A DNA stretch of 64,000 nt, taken from the NCBI RefSeq assembly GCF_023347255.1, contig NZ_CP094466.1, positions 2,108,001 to 2,172,000 on the forward strand, in the 5' to 3' direction. This document shows positions 1 through 7,993 of the stretch, piece by piece; within the stretch, counting starts at the first letter, position 1; each line of letters begins with the position of its first letter. The stretch comes from Faecalibacterium sp. I4-3-84 (GTDB taxonomy: Bacteria; Bacillota; Clostridia; Oscillospirales; Ruminococcaceae). The position numbers and the translations under genes were made by a program. Below the pieces are notes generated by a model that worked only from the letters and a program-made list of their open reading frames with translations, searched no databases and had not been told where the DNA came from.

Positions 1-23
1 CCTGCCGGAAAGGAGGATAGCCC

Positions 24-506
24 ATGCAGGAAGAATTGGAACAAAAATCTGTGGCGATCAGCATTAAAGCGGGAAAGCTGACCGCAAATCTCTTGAAAAA
101 GGCCCTGGAAAAAGCCCTGGCAGAAATGACAAAAAGCCAGAAGAACCCGAAAATTTATAAGGGCAAGCAGAGTGTGAAGCACCTTGTCCGGCAGGGCGCA
201 GGCGTTTCCAATATCGAGATCACAGATGGTAACATCAAGTCCTTTGAGCGTGTTGCCCGTAAATACGGTGTTGATTTCGCACTGAAAAAGGACACCACAA
301 GCCAGCCCCCCCGCTATCTGGTCTTTTTCAAGTCACGGGACGCGGATGCGCTGACCGCCGCTTTTGCGGAATATTCCGGCAAGGTGGTAAAGCGCCAATC
401 CCAGGAAAAGCCGTCGGTTCGCCGTCAGCTTACACAGCTTCAGGAGGTTGTCCGGAAAATGGCGCAGTCTCTCTCCCGCAACAAACAGCAGGAGGTGACG
501 CGATGA
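24..506 (+). CDS. PcfB-like conjugation protein (DUF3801 family)
   Basis: 160-aa basic, soluble protein resembling the PcfB/DUF3801 proteins that sit just upstream of the VirD4-type coupling protein in Tn1549-like and pCF10-like conjugative systems. In pCF10 PcfB helps bring the relaxosome to the coupling protein. The start follows a GGAAAGGAGG ribosome site. The middle (about residues 50-120) carries the family's conserved pattern of a predicted alpha/beta domain ending near YLVFFKSRDADALTAAF, and the tail is helical and charged. The stop overlaps the next ATG by 4 bp (ATGA), so the two genes were translationally coupled. The coupling protein is broken, so this gene is probably a remnant of a larger element lying to the left. 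Family assignment is from recalled sequence resemblance. Confidence 0.75.
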   Translation: MQEELEQKSVAISIKAGKLTANLLKKALEKALAEMTKSQKNPKIYKGKQSVKHLVRQGAGVSNIEITDGNIKSFERVARKYGVDFALKKDTTSQPPRYLVFFKSRDADALTAAFAEYSGKVVKRQSQEKPSVRRQLTQLQEVVRKMAQSLSRNKQQEVTR

Positions 507-808
507 AGAACCTGCCAAAAATCAATCCGTCAAAGGCACTCAAAGCCAGCCTTCCCTACCTGATTGCCGGTCTGCTCTGCACGAAGCTGGGGGAAGCCTA
601 CCGGCTGACTACCGGTGGCGATGTGATTGACCGGCTACTGGCAGCATTTACAAAGCTGGGGCTGGTATTTCAAAACCCGTTTCCCAGCCTTCATCCCTTT
701 GACCTGCTGGTGGGCGCAGCGGCGGCTGTGCTGCTGCGTCTGGTGGTCTGGTCGAAGATCAAGAATCATCAATTTTATCCTTGTCATTTGGGGCGTTGTT
801 ACTCTTAG
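503..808 (+). pseudogene. Truncated VirD4/TraG-type coupling protein, N-terminus only
   Basis: The first about 87 residues look like the membrane-anchoring N-terminus of a type IV coupling protein: a short cytoplasmic start, then two hydrophobic segments (about residues 17-30 and 67-84) ending in RLVVWSKIKN. In intact family members the cytoplasmic ATPase domain, about 500 residues, follows. Here the reading frame runs into unrelated ABC-permease DNA at about 760-772 and stops at 808, so the Walker motifs are absent and the gene cannot work. It is coupled to the PcfB-like gene by an ATGA overlap. The last about 13 residues are out-of-frame permease sequence. Confidence 0.75.
757..775. other. 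Recombination junction: coupling protein to ABC permease
   Basis: Coupling-protein homology ends near 760-768 and DppB/OppB-type permease homology begins near 768-772, in a different reading frame. No insertion sequence or inverted repeat is visible at the seam. This looks like an illegitimate recombination or deletion endpoint; an assembly chimera cannot be excluded from sequence alone. Confidence 0.6.
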
Positions 809-1676
809 TTTCTGCCTGCAAGTTTTCACTGGAACCGATCCGGCAGAGATGATTGTCCGCAAGGTCAATGTCTTTGCAACAGAGGAGCAGATTCAGGCTG
901 TGCGAGAGGAGCTGGGACTGGACGCTCCCTTTCTGGAACGCTACACCGACTACATAAAGGGCGTGTTGACCGGTGACCTTGGAACCGCAATCACAAACCG
1001 TCAGCCGGTCATCGAAAATATCAAAGATGCCCTTCCTGTAACCTGTATGCTGGTAGTTATGGCAATGGCTTGGGTCATCATCTTCACGGTACTGATTGCC
1101 GCCATCTCTGTCATACGAAAAGGCGGGATTTTCGATAATGTCATGCGGATTATCTGTATCATTGGAATTTGCGTGCCGAGCTTTTGGCTGGCGCTGATCC
1201 TGCTGACCGCCTTCGCGGTTCAAATCCCCATTTTCAGCGTGATCTCGGACGGTAGTTTCAAATCTTTGATTTTGCCATCGGTGGCAATGGCGGTCCCTAT
1301 CATCTGCATTGCGGCCAGAGTGTTGCGGGCGGCAGTGCTGAATGAACTCAAAAGTGACTATGTGACCTATGCCAGAGCAAGGGGATTCTCCAATACCAAA
1401 ATCGTGTATGGTGAGGTGTTGCGAAACGCCCTCCCCGCAGCCATTACGCTTTTCGCTCAATACTGTGCTGCGCTTTTTGGAACCTCCGCGTTGGTGGAGA
1501 GCGTTTTCTCCATCCAGGGACTTGGTATTTACCTGATGGAGTCCTGCGAGAGTATGGACATCTATGGGATTTCTGGCTCCATCCTGGTGTGCGGCGTGTT
1601 GTTCGTCCTGCTCAACACCCTGGCAGATCTGCTTTCGAGTGCTATCTGCCCTGCATATAGGAGGAAAGCGGTATGA
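770..1676 (+). pseudogene. DppB/OppB-type ABC permease lacking its start
   Basis: Inner-membrane permease of the dipeptide/oligopeptide/nickel ABC family. Visible: INFILVIWGVVTLSF first membrane segment, TDPAEMI, the ELGLDAPFLERYTDYIKGVLTGDLG motif region (about 910-980), and the EAA-type coupling loop YVTYARARGFSNTKIVYGEVLRNALPA near 1365-1440. Compared with family members only the first about 10 residues and the native start and ribosome site are missing, removed by the junction at about 770. The frame stays open upstream to an ATG at 627, but that ATG lies inside the coupling-protein DNA in another frame and has no convincing ribosome site. Probably not expressed as a normal protein. The stop overlaps the next ATG by 4 bp. 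Confidence 0.75.
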
Positions 1677-2491
1677 AACGAAAAGGGCAAATCATTATTG
1701 GACTGGCTCTGATCCTGATTTTTATTCTTATGGCACTGGCGGCTCCGGTGTTGGCTCCCAATGATCCGAATGCCACAAACCTTGCGCTGAAAAACGCTCC
1801 GCCTTCTGCGGAGTATCCCCTTGGCTGTGACCAGATGGGCCGCTGTGAACTTTCAAGGCTTCTGTATGGTGCAAGATACTCTATGGGATTGACCATCCCG
1901 GTGTTGATTATACTGGCTGCCTTCGCTCTGTTCGTGGGATGCTATTCCAGTTATAAAGGCGGCCTGCTGGATGAAGTAATGAGGATACTTTGCGACATCC
2001 TTATGGCCTTTCCACTCATCGTCATTGCGATGGCATTGGTGTCGGCGGTGGATAATTCTGTGGCAAGTGTCATCATTGCCATCGGGATTTCTATGCTGGC
2101 GTGGTTTCTGCGGATGGTACGCTCTTATGCAAAAACTGAATGCGGAAAGGAATACATAGAGGCAGCCCGGATTTCCGGCGCTTCTGGCCTTCGCATTGTA
2201 CTTCGCCACCTAATCCCAAATGTGTTCCCGCAGTTTGTGGTGTACTTCACCACTGGAATTGCCACGGCGATCATGTCGGTGTCCAGCTTTGCTTTCCTGG
2301 GCGTTGGGCTGATCGCTGGAACCCCGGAATGGGGTGCGATGCTCAATGAGGCCCGAAACAGTGTCTACTCAAACCCTGCGCTCCTGATTTATCCGGGCAT
2401 CTGCCTCATCGTTTGCTGCGCGGGCTTCAACCTGCTGGGCGAGGGCCTGCGGGATGCCATTGGGAAGGAGGATGATATTCGTGTTGCTTGA
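1673..2491 (+). CDS. DppC/OppC-type ABC transporter permease
   Basis: 272-aa second permease of a dipeptide/nickel-type importer. Features: N-terminal membrane segment (residues 7-27), the family motif APNDPNATNL followed by YPLGCDQMGRCELSRLLYGARYSM, five to six membrane helices, and the EAA loop YIEAARISGASGLRIVLRHLIPN (about residues 159-181) that docks the ATPase. It starts at an ATG overlapping the preceding permease stop and has AGGAGG just upstream. The gene itself looks intact, but both partners (upstream permease, downstream ATPase) are truncated, so a working importer is unlikely from this locus. The substrate cannot be told from sequence. Confidence 0.85.
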   Translation: MKRKGQIIIGLALILIFILMALAAPVLAPNDPNATNLALKNAPPSAEYPLGCDQMGRCELSRLLYGARYSMGLTIPVLIILAAFALFVGCYSSYKGGLLDEVMRILCDILMAFPLIVIAMALVSAVDNSVASVIIAIGISMLAWFLRMVRSYAKTECGKEYIEAARISGASGLRIVLRHLIPNVFPQFVVYFTTGIATAIMSVSSFAFLGVGLIAGTPEWGAMLNEARNSVYSNPALLIYPGICLIVCCAGFNLLGEGLRDAIGKEDDIRVA

Positions 2492-2609
2492 GGTCAAAGA
2501 CCTGAATATCTCTTTAACTTCCGGGAAAAGCGTGGCCGAACATATATCATTTCAGTTAGGCCAGGGGGAAATGCTCTCCATACAACTCTCCATTCTATAT
2601 ATCCGATAA
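2481..2609 (+). pseudogene. DppD/OppD-type ABC ATPase, N-terminal scrap
   Basis: The frame from GTG 2481 (AAGGAGG at 2465-2471, spacing 9) reads MLLEVKDLNISL, the usual start of a DppD-type ATPase, and continues to GQGEMLSI just before where the Walker A loop should come. Homology stops at about 2581 and a stop codon follows at 2607-2609 in foreign DNA. An ATG at 2472 is in frame but sits directly on the ribosome site, so GTG 2481 or TTG 2484 is the likelier start. Without Walker A/B it is non-functional. Confidence 0.7.
2574..2593. repeat. 8-bp direct repeat at the second junction
   Basis: CTCTCCAT occurs at 2574-2581 and 2586-2593, separated by ACAA, exactly where ABC ATPase homology ends and the minus-strand small gene begins. 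Such short duplicated sequence is typical of a microhomology or transposition endpoint. Confidence 0.6.
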
Positions 2610-2730
2610 GTGTATTTCCGTCCTCAAAAGTAATTTGGATTTTACTGTCTGCGTTAATATAAGTTTCTACGCCATAACTGCCATTTTCTAATGTTATTCT
2701 GTAACATGGTGTAATACCAACAATTTTCAT
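2590..2730 (-). pseudogene. Small unknown element protein, 3' end cut off
   Basis: Minus-strand frame starting at ATG 2730 with 47 residues (MKIVGITPCYRITLENGSYG...) that look like a small beta-rich element protein, ending in GYIEW where the junction lies. The frame continues to 2494 only through antisense ABC-ATPase DNA, so the native C-terminus is lost. It starts 2 bp downstream of the relaxase stop and is read in the same direction, so it was the last gene of the relaxase operon. Function unknown. Confidence 0.45.
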
Positions 2731-2732
2731 AA

Positions 2733-4079
2733 TTATTCCCGTTCCTTTCCTTTTTCCCGTTCCGGCTCTTTGCCTTGCCGCAAAATGCTGTCTATGTTCC
2801 GTTTGATAACGTCGTATTCCTTGACCTGTTTTTTCAGCTTGCCATAATCAGTGTAAAGGGCTTCTTTCTGCGCTTGGAGCTTCCCGTATTCTTCCTGCAT
2901 GGCAGCAAGATTGGGGAGCTTGGTAACGCCCGCCGCTTTCAATGCCTTTGCCGCCGCTTCATGGAGTATCAGACTGCTTTCCTGCTTTGCCCGGTATGTG
3001 TCCTTATCCTTTGCCTTGCGGTATGCTTCATAGACGGGTTTTGTCTTTTGGTAGGTGGTAACGTGCTTCATCAGCACCGCCATATCTGCAAGACGCTTTT
3101 CCACGCTCTTTAATGAGTCTGCTGTCTTTTCATTTTCCGCATTTATTTCCTCAATCCGGCTGACTAAATCTGCGTACTGCTCAATCTTATGTTCCGTCAA
3201 GAAATTCATAGTCTTTGCAGCCAGTTTCAGATTATGGATTTTCGCCCACTGTTCATAGCCCCGGCTTTCTTGTGCCTTGATACTGTTTTCAATGTCAATA
3301 AGCAGCGATACGCCGCGCTGCTCTTTGGGAGTTTTCGCCGCCTTTGTGCGTTTGCCCTCTATCCGTTCTCTTATGGCTTCCTCTGTATAATCTGCACCGA
3401 GGGTTTTTAAGCGGGTAAAGCGTTCCTGTCCGGGAGCGCGGCAGGAGATATATTTTCCCTGCTTTATCTCATAACCCGCTGCCTGTAACCGCTGCAACAA
3501 TTCTTCAAAACTTGCTATTTGGGGGATAAGCGTATCAACGGCAATTTTCAACTTGCCTTTCCAACTTGTACCGACCTTTTCCGCTTGATACTCCGCATAG
3601 CTTTTTCCCTTGCTGCCTTTGCCCGGAACGACAACCGACAGCCCGTTTTCCCGACACAGCTTATCGCTCATGTTCCGTATGCCGTAGTAGCTGCGCTTAT
3701 TGGAATTGTACTTATGGTAGTCAACAAAATTTACCGCACAAAAAATGATATGGTTATGGATATGCCCTTTGTCTATGTGGGTTGTTAAGACGTATTCATG
3801 CTGTCCCTTTGTTACCGCGTCGGCAAGCTGCTTTCCGATTTCGTGGGCTTTCTCATAATCTACTTCTCCCGGCTCAAAGGACTGTATCAAATGGTGGGCG
3901 AGATTGTTTCCCTTATCTATGGCTTGTGCAAGCGTAAATCCAAACTCAATGTCTGCCGTTTCATAGCTGCACCCAAAGGAGGACACAAGCATTTTCCCGT
4001 CTGTTTTATCCGGGTTTTGGATATAGTCGAGGGCTTTTCTCAACGTGCTTTTAATAGGCTTAATCTTTGTAACCGCCAT
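2733..4079 (-). CDS. Relaxase (MobP-type mobilization nuclease)
   Basis: 448-aa relaxase that would nick oriT and pilot the DNA strand during conjugative mobilization. The N-terminal nuclease domain (residues 1-about 170) has a Tyr in ALDYIQNP (candidate nucleophile) and the metal-binding histidine motif HIDKGHIHNHIIF (about residues 100-112, HxDxxHxHNH). The C-terminal half (about 260-440) is long, charged and coiled-coil-like, ending in Lys/Glu runs. The start overlaps the MobC gene by 40 bp, the usual mobC-mobA arrangement. Length and motifs fit Firmicute integrative mobilizable elements that borrow another element's type IV secretion system. Appears intact. Confidence 0.9.
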   Translation of the reverse strand: MAVTKIKPIKSTLRKALDYIQNPDKTDGKMLVSSFGCSYETADIEFGFTLAQAIDKGNNLAHHLIQSFEPGEVDYEKAHEIGKQLADAVTKGQHEYVLTTHIDKGHIHNHIIFCAVNFVDYHKYNSNKRSYYGIRNMSDKLCRENGLSVVVPGKGSKGKSYAEYQAEKVGTSWKGKLKIAVDTLIPQIASFEELLQRLQAAGYEIKQGKYISCRAPGQERFTRLKTLGADYTEEAIRERIEGKRTKAAKTPKEQRGVSLLIDIENSIKAQESRGYEQWAKIHNLKLAAKTMNFLTEHKIEQYADLVSRIEEINAENEKTADSLKSVEKRLADMAVLMKHVTTYQKTKPVYEAYRKAKDKDTYRAKQESSLILHEAAAKALKAAGVTKLPNLAAMQEEYGKLQAQKEALYTDYGKLKKQVKEYDVIKRNIDSILRQGKEPEREKGKERE

Positions 4080-4369
4080 ATCTCTGCAAGCACCCCCTTT
4101 ATTTCCTCTATGTCCTCTTGGTAAACGCTGCCTGTCGCATTAACACGCTTTGCAATCTGATTGATGTTGACCCCGATTTTCTGTATCTCTGCTGTCATGG
4201 CTTTTATATCGCTATGGTCTGTCTGAATGATATACCCGTCAATGGCAATCTTGCGAAGATACGCCGCCATGTTCCGGGTAGGGACAAGCTTCATTTTCTG
4301 TTCAATCAATGCCCTTTCTTCCTCTGTTACATAGAATTTGATTTGTACTTTTCTTTTGCGTCCATTCAT
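4040..4369 (-). CDS. mobC: MobC-like relaxosome accessory protein
   Basis: 109-aa protein starting at ATG 4369 (AAAGGAG nearby on the minus strand); a longer frame to 4435 has no ribosome site. The N-terminus MNGRKRKVQIKFYVTEEERALIEQKM is a ribbon-helix-helix-like DNA-binding start, followed by NMAAYLRKIAIDGYII and the family signature IQKIGVNINQIAKRVN (about residues 66-81). MobC proteins bind oriT next to the nick and help the relaxase. It overlaps the relaxase gene by 40 bp and lies beside the candidate oriT, as expected. Confidence 0.85.
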   Translation of the reverse strand: MNGRKRKVQIKFYVTEEERALIEQKMKLVPTRNMAAYLRKIAIDGYIIQTDHSDIKAMTAEIQKIGVNINQIAKRVNATGSVYQEDIEEIKGVLAEIWRLQRLSLLKAR

Positions 4370-4455
4370 GCAATCACTCCTTTCCGTTCCGAGGGTTTGG
4401 GACACTTCCCAACAAGCAATTTTCAACCGACGCACCGCAGGACGGGAGGGAGAAA

Positions 4456-4492
4456 ATACGGAAAAGGGTACTCTTTTCCTATGCTTGCTACG
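4456..4492. other. Candidate origin of transfer (oriT)
   Basis: The non-coding 4436-4617 interval upstream of mobC holds an inverted repeat GGAAAAG (4460-4466) / CTTTTCC (4473-4479) followed by TATGCTTGCTAC. oriT sites usually lie directly upstream of mobC-relaxase operons and have an inverted repeat next to the nick. The exact nick cannot be read from sequence. Confidence 0.4.
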
Positions 4493-4617
4493 AAAGTTTT
4501 TTCCTCACTGGTTACTACAACGCAATGCTCTATATGCCAAAAAAGAGCAAAAGAAAAACGCTGCAATCTGTAAAGATTACAACGCTTCCTAAATCATATT
4601 CAATTTGCCGGACACAT

Positions 4618-4971
4618 TTATTTGTCCTCTTTTTCGACTTCTGAAATTTCTTTTGCAGTTGCCGTTACAATCCGTATGCCATTATCGCTCATATCATCAA
4701 GGAGAGCGTCGAGCTGCCGCCGCTTTGTATCTTTTTGGGTGGGCGTATCTAAAAGAAACTGGTCTACGGATATATTGTAACGAAGCATAAGCTCAAAAAA
4801 GATTTGCAGACTGGGGTGCTGTCCTTTGTTTTCGATATTTGCAAGATAGCGAGGAGAAATATACATTTCATCACTTACCTGTTTGCGGCTTTCTTTGCGC
4901 CCCGTCCGCGCAGCTTTTATAGCTTCTCCAAATGCCTTGAAGTCATATTTTTCTACCGGTCTTTTTGCCAT
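4618..4971 (-). CDS. XRE-family transcriptional regulator
   Basis: 117-aa repressor-like protein. The helix-turn-helix covers about residues 12-66: FGEAIKAARTGRKESRKQVSDEMYISPRYLANIENKGQHPS. The C-terminal 45 residues are charged and probably dimerize. It is read away from the two-component operon; the 160-bp divergent space up to 5133 holds that operon's promoter, so it may control excision or cargo expression. This type of regulator is common in Tn916-related elements of Clostridia. Target unknown. Confidence 0.8.
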   Translation of the reverse strand: MAKRPVEKYDFKAFGEAIKAARTGRKESRKQVSDEMYISPRYLANIENKGQHPSLQIFFELMLRYNISVDQFLLDTPTQKDTKRRQLDALLDDMSDNGIRIVTATAKEISEVEKEDK

Positions 4972-5066
4972 ATTTATTCACCCAGTTACATTTTACTGTT
5001 CCCCTTTCTCTTTGGATATGTCTATACAGTTCCACTAAATAGCCATAATAATTCATATTTATATAC

Positions 5067-5095
5067 TTGCTATTGTTCGTGTGTCCGACTATAAT
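5067..5095 (+). promoter_or_regulatory. Promoter of the HTH/two-component operon
   Basis: TTGCTA (5067-5072), 17-bp spacer, TATAAT (5090-5095). Start codon of the first gene lies at 5133. Confidence 0.7.
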
Positions 5096-5132
5096 TATTA
5101 TGATAAGATTTTCAGAAAGGACGGGTGTTGTT

Positions 5133-5321
5133 ATGGAATATATGTCTTGCCCCGAAGCAGCAAAGAAGTGGGGAATTTCTGAAAGGCGGGTACAGATACT
5201 TTGCAGGGAGAAACGCATACAGGGTGTTTCAAAACTTGGGTATATGTGGTTGATACCAAAAGACGCGGAAAAACCGATTGACGGTAGAACCAAACAAGGA
5301 AAGGAGCTATACCATGAATAA
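5133..5321 (+). CDS. Small helix-turn-helix DNA-binding protein
   Basis: 62-aa protein from ATG 5133 (AGAAAGGA at 5114-5121). MEYMSCPEAAKKWGISERRVQILCREKRIQGVSKLGYMWLIPKDAEKP is a MerR/excisionase-like winged helix (HTH_17 type). The upstream frame extension to 5067 covers the promoter and is not used. The 3' end overlaps the response-regulator start by 8 bp, so they form one operon. Such mini-HTH proteins often precede two-component genes in clostridial mobile elements; role unproven. Confidence 0.75.
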   Translation: MEYMSCPEAAKKWGISERRVQILCREKRIQGVSKLGYMWLIPKDAEKPIDGRTKQGKELYHE

Positions 5322-6006
5322 AGTTTTGATTATAGATGATGATAAGGAACTTTGTGCGCTGATTAAACGCAGCGTGCTATCAGAAGATATAGAAGCTGAT
5401 TTTTGTAATACGGGAAAAGAGGGATTACAAAAATTAAAAGAGAGAGAATATCAACTTGTGATACTGGACGTTATGATGCCTGGTATGGACGGATTTGAAA
5501 CATTGGAAGAAATTAGAAAAGAAAGCAGCCTGCCGATTTTGATGTTTACATCAAAAAATGACAGTGCTTCTAAAGTACGCGGTTTAAGGGCAGGAGCTGA
5601 TGATTATTTGACAAAACCTTTTGACATGGACGAACTGATAGCCCGTATCGTTTCCCTTATACGCCGTTATACCCGTTTCAATCAACAGGACGGAATATCA
5701 CAGCAACTTGAATTTGACGGGTTGAAAATTGATATTGAAAATCGTTCTGTTACTACGGAAAATGGAACTTTTGAATTGCCTCCAAAAGAATTTGACTTAC
5801 TCTTATACTGCGCGAAAAATCAAGGGAAAATTCTGACAAAGCAACAGATTTATGAAGAAGTGTGGAGAGAGGAATATTTCTATGATGACAGCAACATTAT
5901 GGCGATTATCAGCCGACTTCGCAAGAAATTAGAGGTAAATCCCGGAAGTCCAAAATATATTCAAACGATTAAAGGTATCGGTTATCGTTTTAACAAGGAG
6001 GTTTGA
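5314..6006 (+). CDS. OmpR-family response regulator
   Basis: 230-aa regulator starting at ATG 5314 (AAGGAG at 5301). Receiver domain residues 1-about 118 with acidic pocket DDD (8-10), phospho-acceptor Asp52 in VILDVMMPGMDG, Thr in FTSKND and Lys in LTKPF. C-terminal winged helix (about 130-228) with LPPKEFDLLLYCAKNQGKILT and IQTIKGIGYRF, the OmpR/PhoB signature. It is followed 6 bp later by its kinase. The four 11-bp-spaced direct repeats upstream of the ABC genes (6988-7028) are its obvious candidate target, because OmpR-type regulators bind tandem direct repeats about one helical turn apart. Confidence 0.92.
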   Translation: MNKVLIIDDDKELCALIKRSVLSEDIEADFCNTGKEGLQKLKEREYQLVILDVMMPGMDGFETLEEIRKESSLPILMFTSKNDSASKVRGLRAGADDYLTKPFDMDELIARIVSLIRRYTRFNQQDGISQQLEFDGLKIDIENRSVTTENGTFELPPKEFDLLLYCAKNQGKILTKQQIYEEVWREEYFYDDSNIMAIISRLRKKLEVNPGSPKYIQTIKGIGYRFNKEV

Positions 6007-6012
6007 TTTTCT

Positions 6013-6930
6013 ATGGAAGCAGTCATTTTTCTATCCATAATAATTGCACTTTTCTCTATTCTTGTTTCCTGCTTTGCTATTCGACGTGTTAAAAAACAGA
6101 TAGCCGAGATAACAGACGCATTGATTGATGTAAAAAACGGAAATGGAAACAGACGTATTTTATCTGCAACAAATGAACTGGTAGCCCCTCTTGCCTATGA
6201 AATAAATGAGATTGTTGTGTCTTATGAGAGCAGGCTTTCTACTGTCCGGCAGACAGAAGAAACAAACCGACAGCTTATGACAAGTCTTTCCCATGATGTT
6301 CGGACACCGCTTACAACGCTTATTGGGTATCTTGACGCTGCACATAAAGGAATTGTTACAGGAAAAGACAGGGACGACTATATCGAAACAGCCCGCCGCA
6401 AAGCTCACGATTTGAAAGAATATATTGATGTTCTTTTTGACTGGTTCAAATTAAATTCTAATGAGTTTGCTATGGATATAAATATTGTTGAAGCTGCGGA
6501 GCTGACACGAAATATCTTGATTGACTGGATACCCATATTTGAAGATAAGCAGATAGATTACAATATTGATATTCCCGAACAGCCTTTCCGGGTAAAACTT
6601 GATACGGACGGCTATATGCGGATATTGAACAATCTTATTCAGAATGTAATTTCTCACAGTCATGCGGATAAAATAGAAATAATCCTATCAAAGCAGGAAA
6701 AAAATATGCAAATCCGATTAGCAGATAATGGAATAGGGATTGAAAAAGAAGATTTGAAGCATATTTTTGAACGGCTCTATAAATGCGATAAGGGACGGTC
6801 TGAAAAAGGCAGCGGTCTTGGGCTTTCTATCGCACACCAACTTGTAGAAAAAATGAACGGCACAATAACAGCAAATAGCACACAGGGAACAGGAACGGAA
6901 TTTACTTTGCTTTTTCCCTTAGCAAATTAA
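6013..6930 (+). CDS. Sensor histidine kinase
   Basis: 305-aa kinase with a single N-terminal membrane segment (residues 3-23), a short linker, the H-box SLSHDVRTPLTTLIGYLD (His94), and HATPase domain motifs NLIQNVISHSH (N), DNGIGIEKED (G1) and GSGLGLSIAHQLVEKMNG (G2). There is almost no extracellular domain. It resembles the short intramembrane-type kinases that work with BceAB/lantibiotic-type ABC transporters, where the transporter or the membrane itself senses the peptide. Operon with the response regulator; an intrinsic terminator follows at once. Confidence 0.9.
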   Translation: MEAVIFLSIIIALFSILVSCFAIRRVKKQIAEITDALIDVKNGNGNRRILSATNELVAPLAYEINEIVVSYESRLSTVRQTEETNRQLMTSLSHDVRTPLTTLIGYLDAAHKGIVTGKDRDDYIETARRKAHDLKEYIDVLFDWFKLNSNEFAMDINIVEAAELTRNILIDWIPIFEDKQIDYNIDIPEQPFRVKLDTDGYMRILNNLIQNVISHSHADKIEIILSKQEKNMQIRLADNGIGIEKEDLKHIFERLYKCDKGRSEKGSGLGLSIAHQLVEKMNGTITANSTQGTGTEFTLLFPLAN

Positions 6931-6967
6931 GGTTCTCCCGTTCTTTTGACGGGAGCCTTAATTATTT
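6929..6967 (+). terminator. Intrinsic terminator after the kinase gene
   Basis: TTCTCCCGT / ACGGGAG stem with an outer AAGG / CCTT pairing and a following T-rich run (TTATTTTTG). It separates the regulator operon from the ABC operon. Confidence 0.75.
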
Positions 6968-6987
6968 TTGGGACAATATTTCAAATT

Positions 6988-7036
6988 GCAAGGTTAATGC
7001 AAGGTTGCGGCAAGGTTAATGCAAGGTTGGTATGAT
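6988..7036 (+). promoter_or_regulatory. Four-copy direct-repeat operator and promoter of the ABC operon
   Basis: GCAAGGTT occurs four times, starting at 6988, 6999, 7010 and 7021, an exact 11-bp period. The last copy directly abuts an extended -10 element, TGG-TATGAT (7028-7036). No good -35 box is present 17 bp upstream; that position lies inside the repeats. This is the expected design for a promoter activated by the OmpR-type regulator encoded just upstream. Confidence 0.75.
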
Positions 7037-7066
7037 AGAATAGTTTACAGAACAGGAGGTTTGAAT

Positions 7067-7993
7067 ATGGACAAAAATTATATCATTGAAACAAAAAATC
7101 TTACCAAACAGTACGGCTCACAAAAGAGTGTCGCTGACTTAAATATTCATGTGCAGAAAGGGAGAATTTACGGACTGCTTGGAAGAAACGGAGCCGGAAA
7201 AACGACCACTATGAAAATGCTACTTGGATTGACAAAGCCAACTTCCGGCGAAGTTAAAATATGGGGAAAGTCTTTGCAGGGGAATGAAAAGAAATTGTTG
7301 CCCCGTATCGGTAGTCTGATTGAGTCACCCGGTTTTTACCCTAATTTGACTGCTACGGAAAACTTACAAATTTTTGCTACCTTACGGGGCATACCCAACC
7401 GTCATTCAATTAAAAACACATTGGATTTGGTAGGATTGCCTTATAAAGACAAAAAACTGTTTTCCCAGTATTCTCTTGGTATGAAACAACGGCTTGCGAT
7501 TGCACTTGCAGTTATGCACGACCCTGAACTTCTGATTTTAGATGAACCTATCAATGGGCTTGACCCGATTGGAATTGCAGAAGTACGTTCTTTTATTCGC
7601 GAGCTTTGCGATACAAAGGGAAAAACAATTTTAATTTCCAGTCATATCCTTTCGGAGATTTCTTTGCTAGCAGATGATATTGGAATTATCGACCATGGCG
7701 CACTATTGGAAGAAGAAAGTCTTGCGGAACTGGAACAAAAAAGCAGCAAACATATCCGATTTACTCTTTCTGATACCGCACAGGCAGCAAGAATTTTAGA
7801 GCGTACTTTCCATGAGAGTCATTTCTCTATACAGGACGACCACAATTTACGCTTGCATAATCTTGATTTGTCCGTAGGAAAAATCGTGACTGCTTTTGTA
7901 GAAAATGGATTGGAGGTATCAGAAGCCCATACTTGTGAAGAAAGTCTTGAAGATTACTTCAAGCGTGTGACAGGAGGCGAAGGAATTGCTTAA
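7067..7993 (+). CDS. Lantibiotic/bacitracin-type ABC transporter ATPase
   Basis: 308-aa ATPase, start ATG 7067 (AGGAGG at 7054-7059). Walker A GRNGAGKTT (about 39-47), Q-loop region, signature YSLGMKQRLAIA in place of LSGGQ, Walker B LLILDEPINGLDPIG, H-loop SSHILSE. The C-terminal about 90 residues match the accessory region of BcrA/MutF/NisF-like ATPases. With the two membrane proteins that follow it would form an exporter or peptide-clearing pump giving resistance to antimicrobial peptides. The TTG-to-ATG extension upstream to 7019 overlaps the operator repeats and is not coding. The 3' end overlaps the next gene by 8 bp. Confidence 0.9.
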   Translation: MDKNYIIETKNLTKQYGSQKSVADLNIHVQKGRIYGLLGRNGAGKTTTMKMLLGLTKPTSGEVKIWGKSLQGNEKKLLPRIGSLIESPGFYPNLTATENLQIFATLRGIPNRHSIKNTLDLVGLPYKDKKLFSQYSLGMKQRLAIALAVMHDPELLILDEPINGLDPIGIAEVRSFIRELCDTKGKTILISSHILSEISLLADDIGIIDHGALLEEESLAELEQKSSKHIRFTLSDTAQAARILERTFHESHFSIQDDHNLRLHNLDLSVGKIVTAFVENGLEVSEAHTCEESLEDYFKRVTGGEGIA

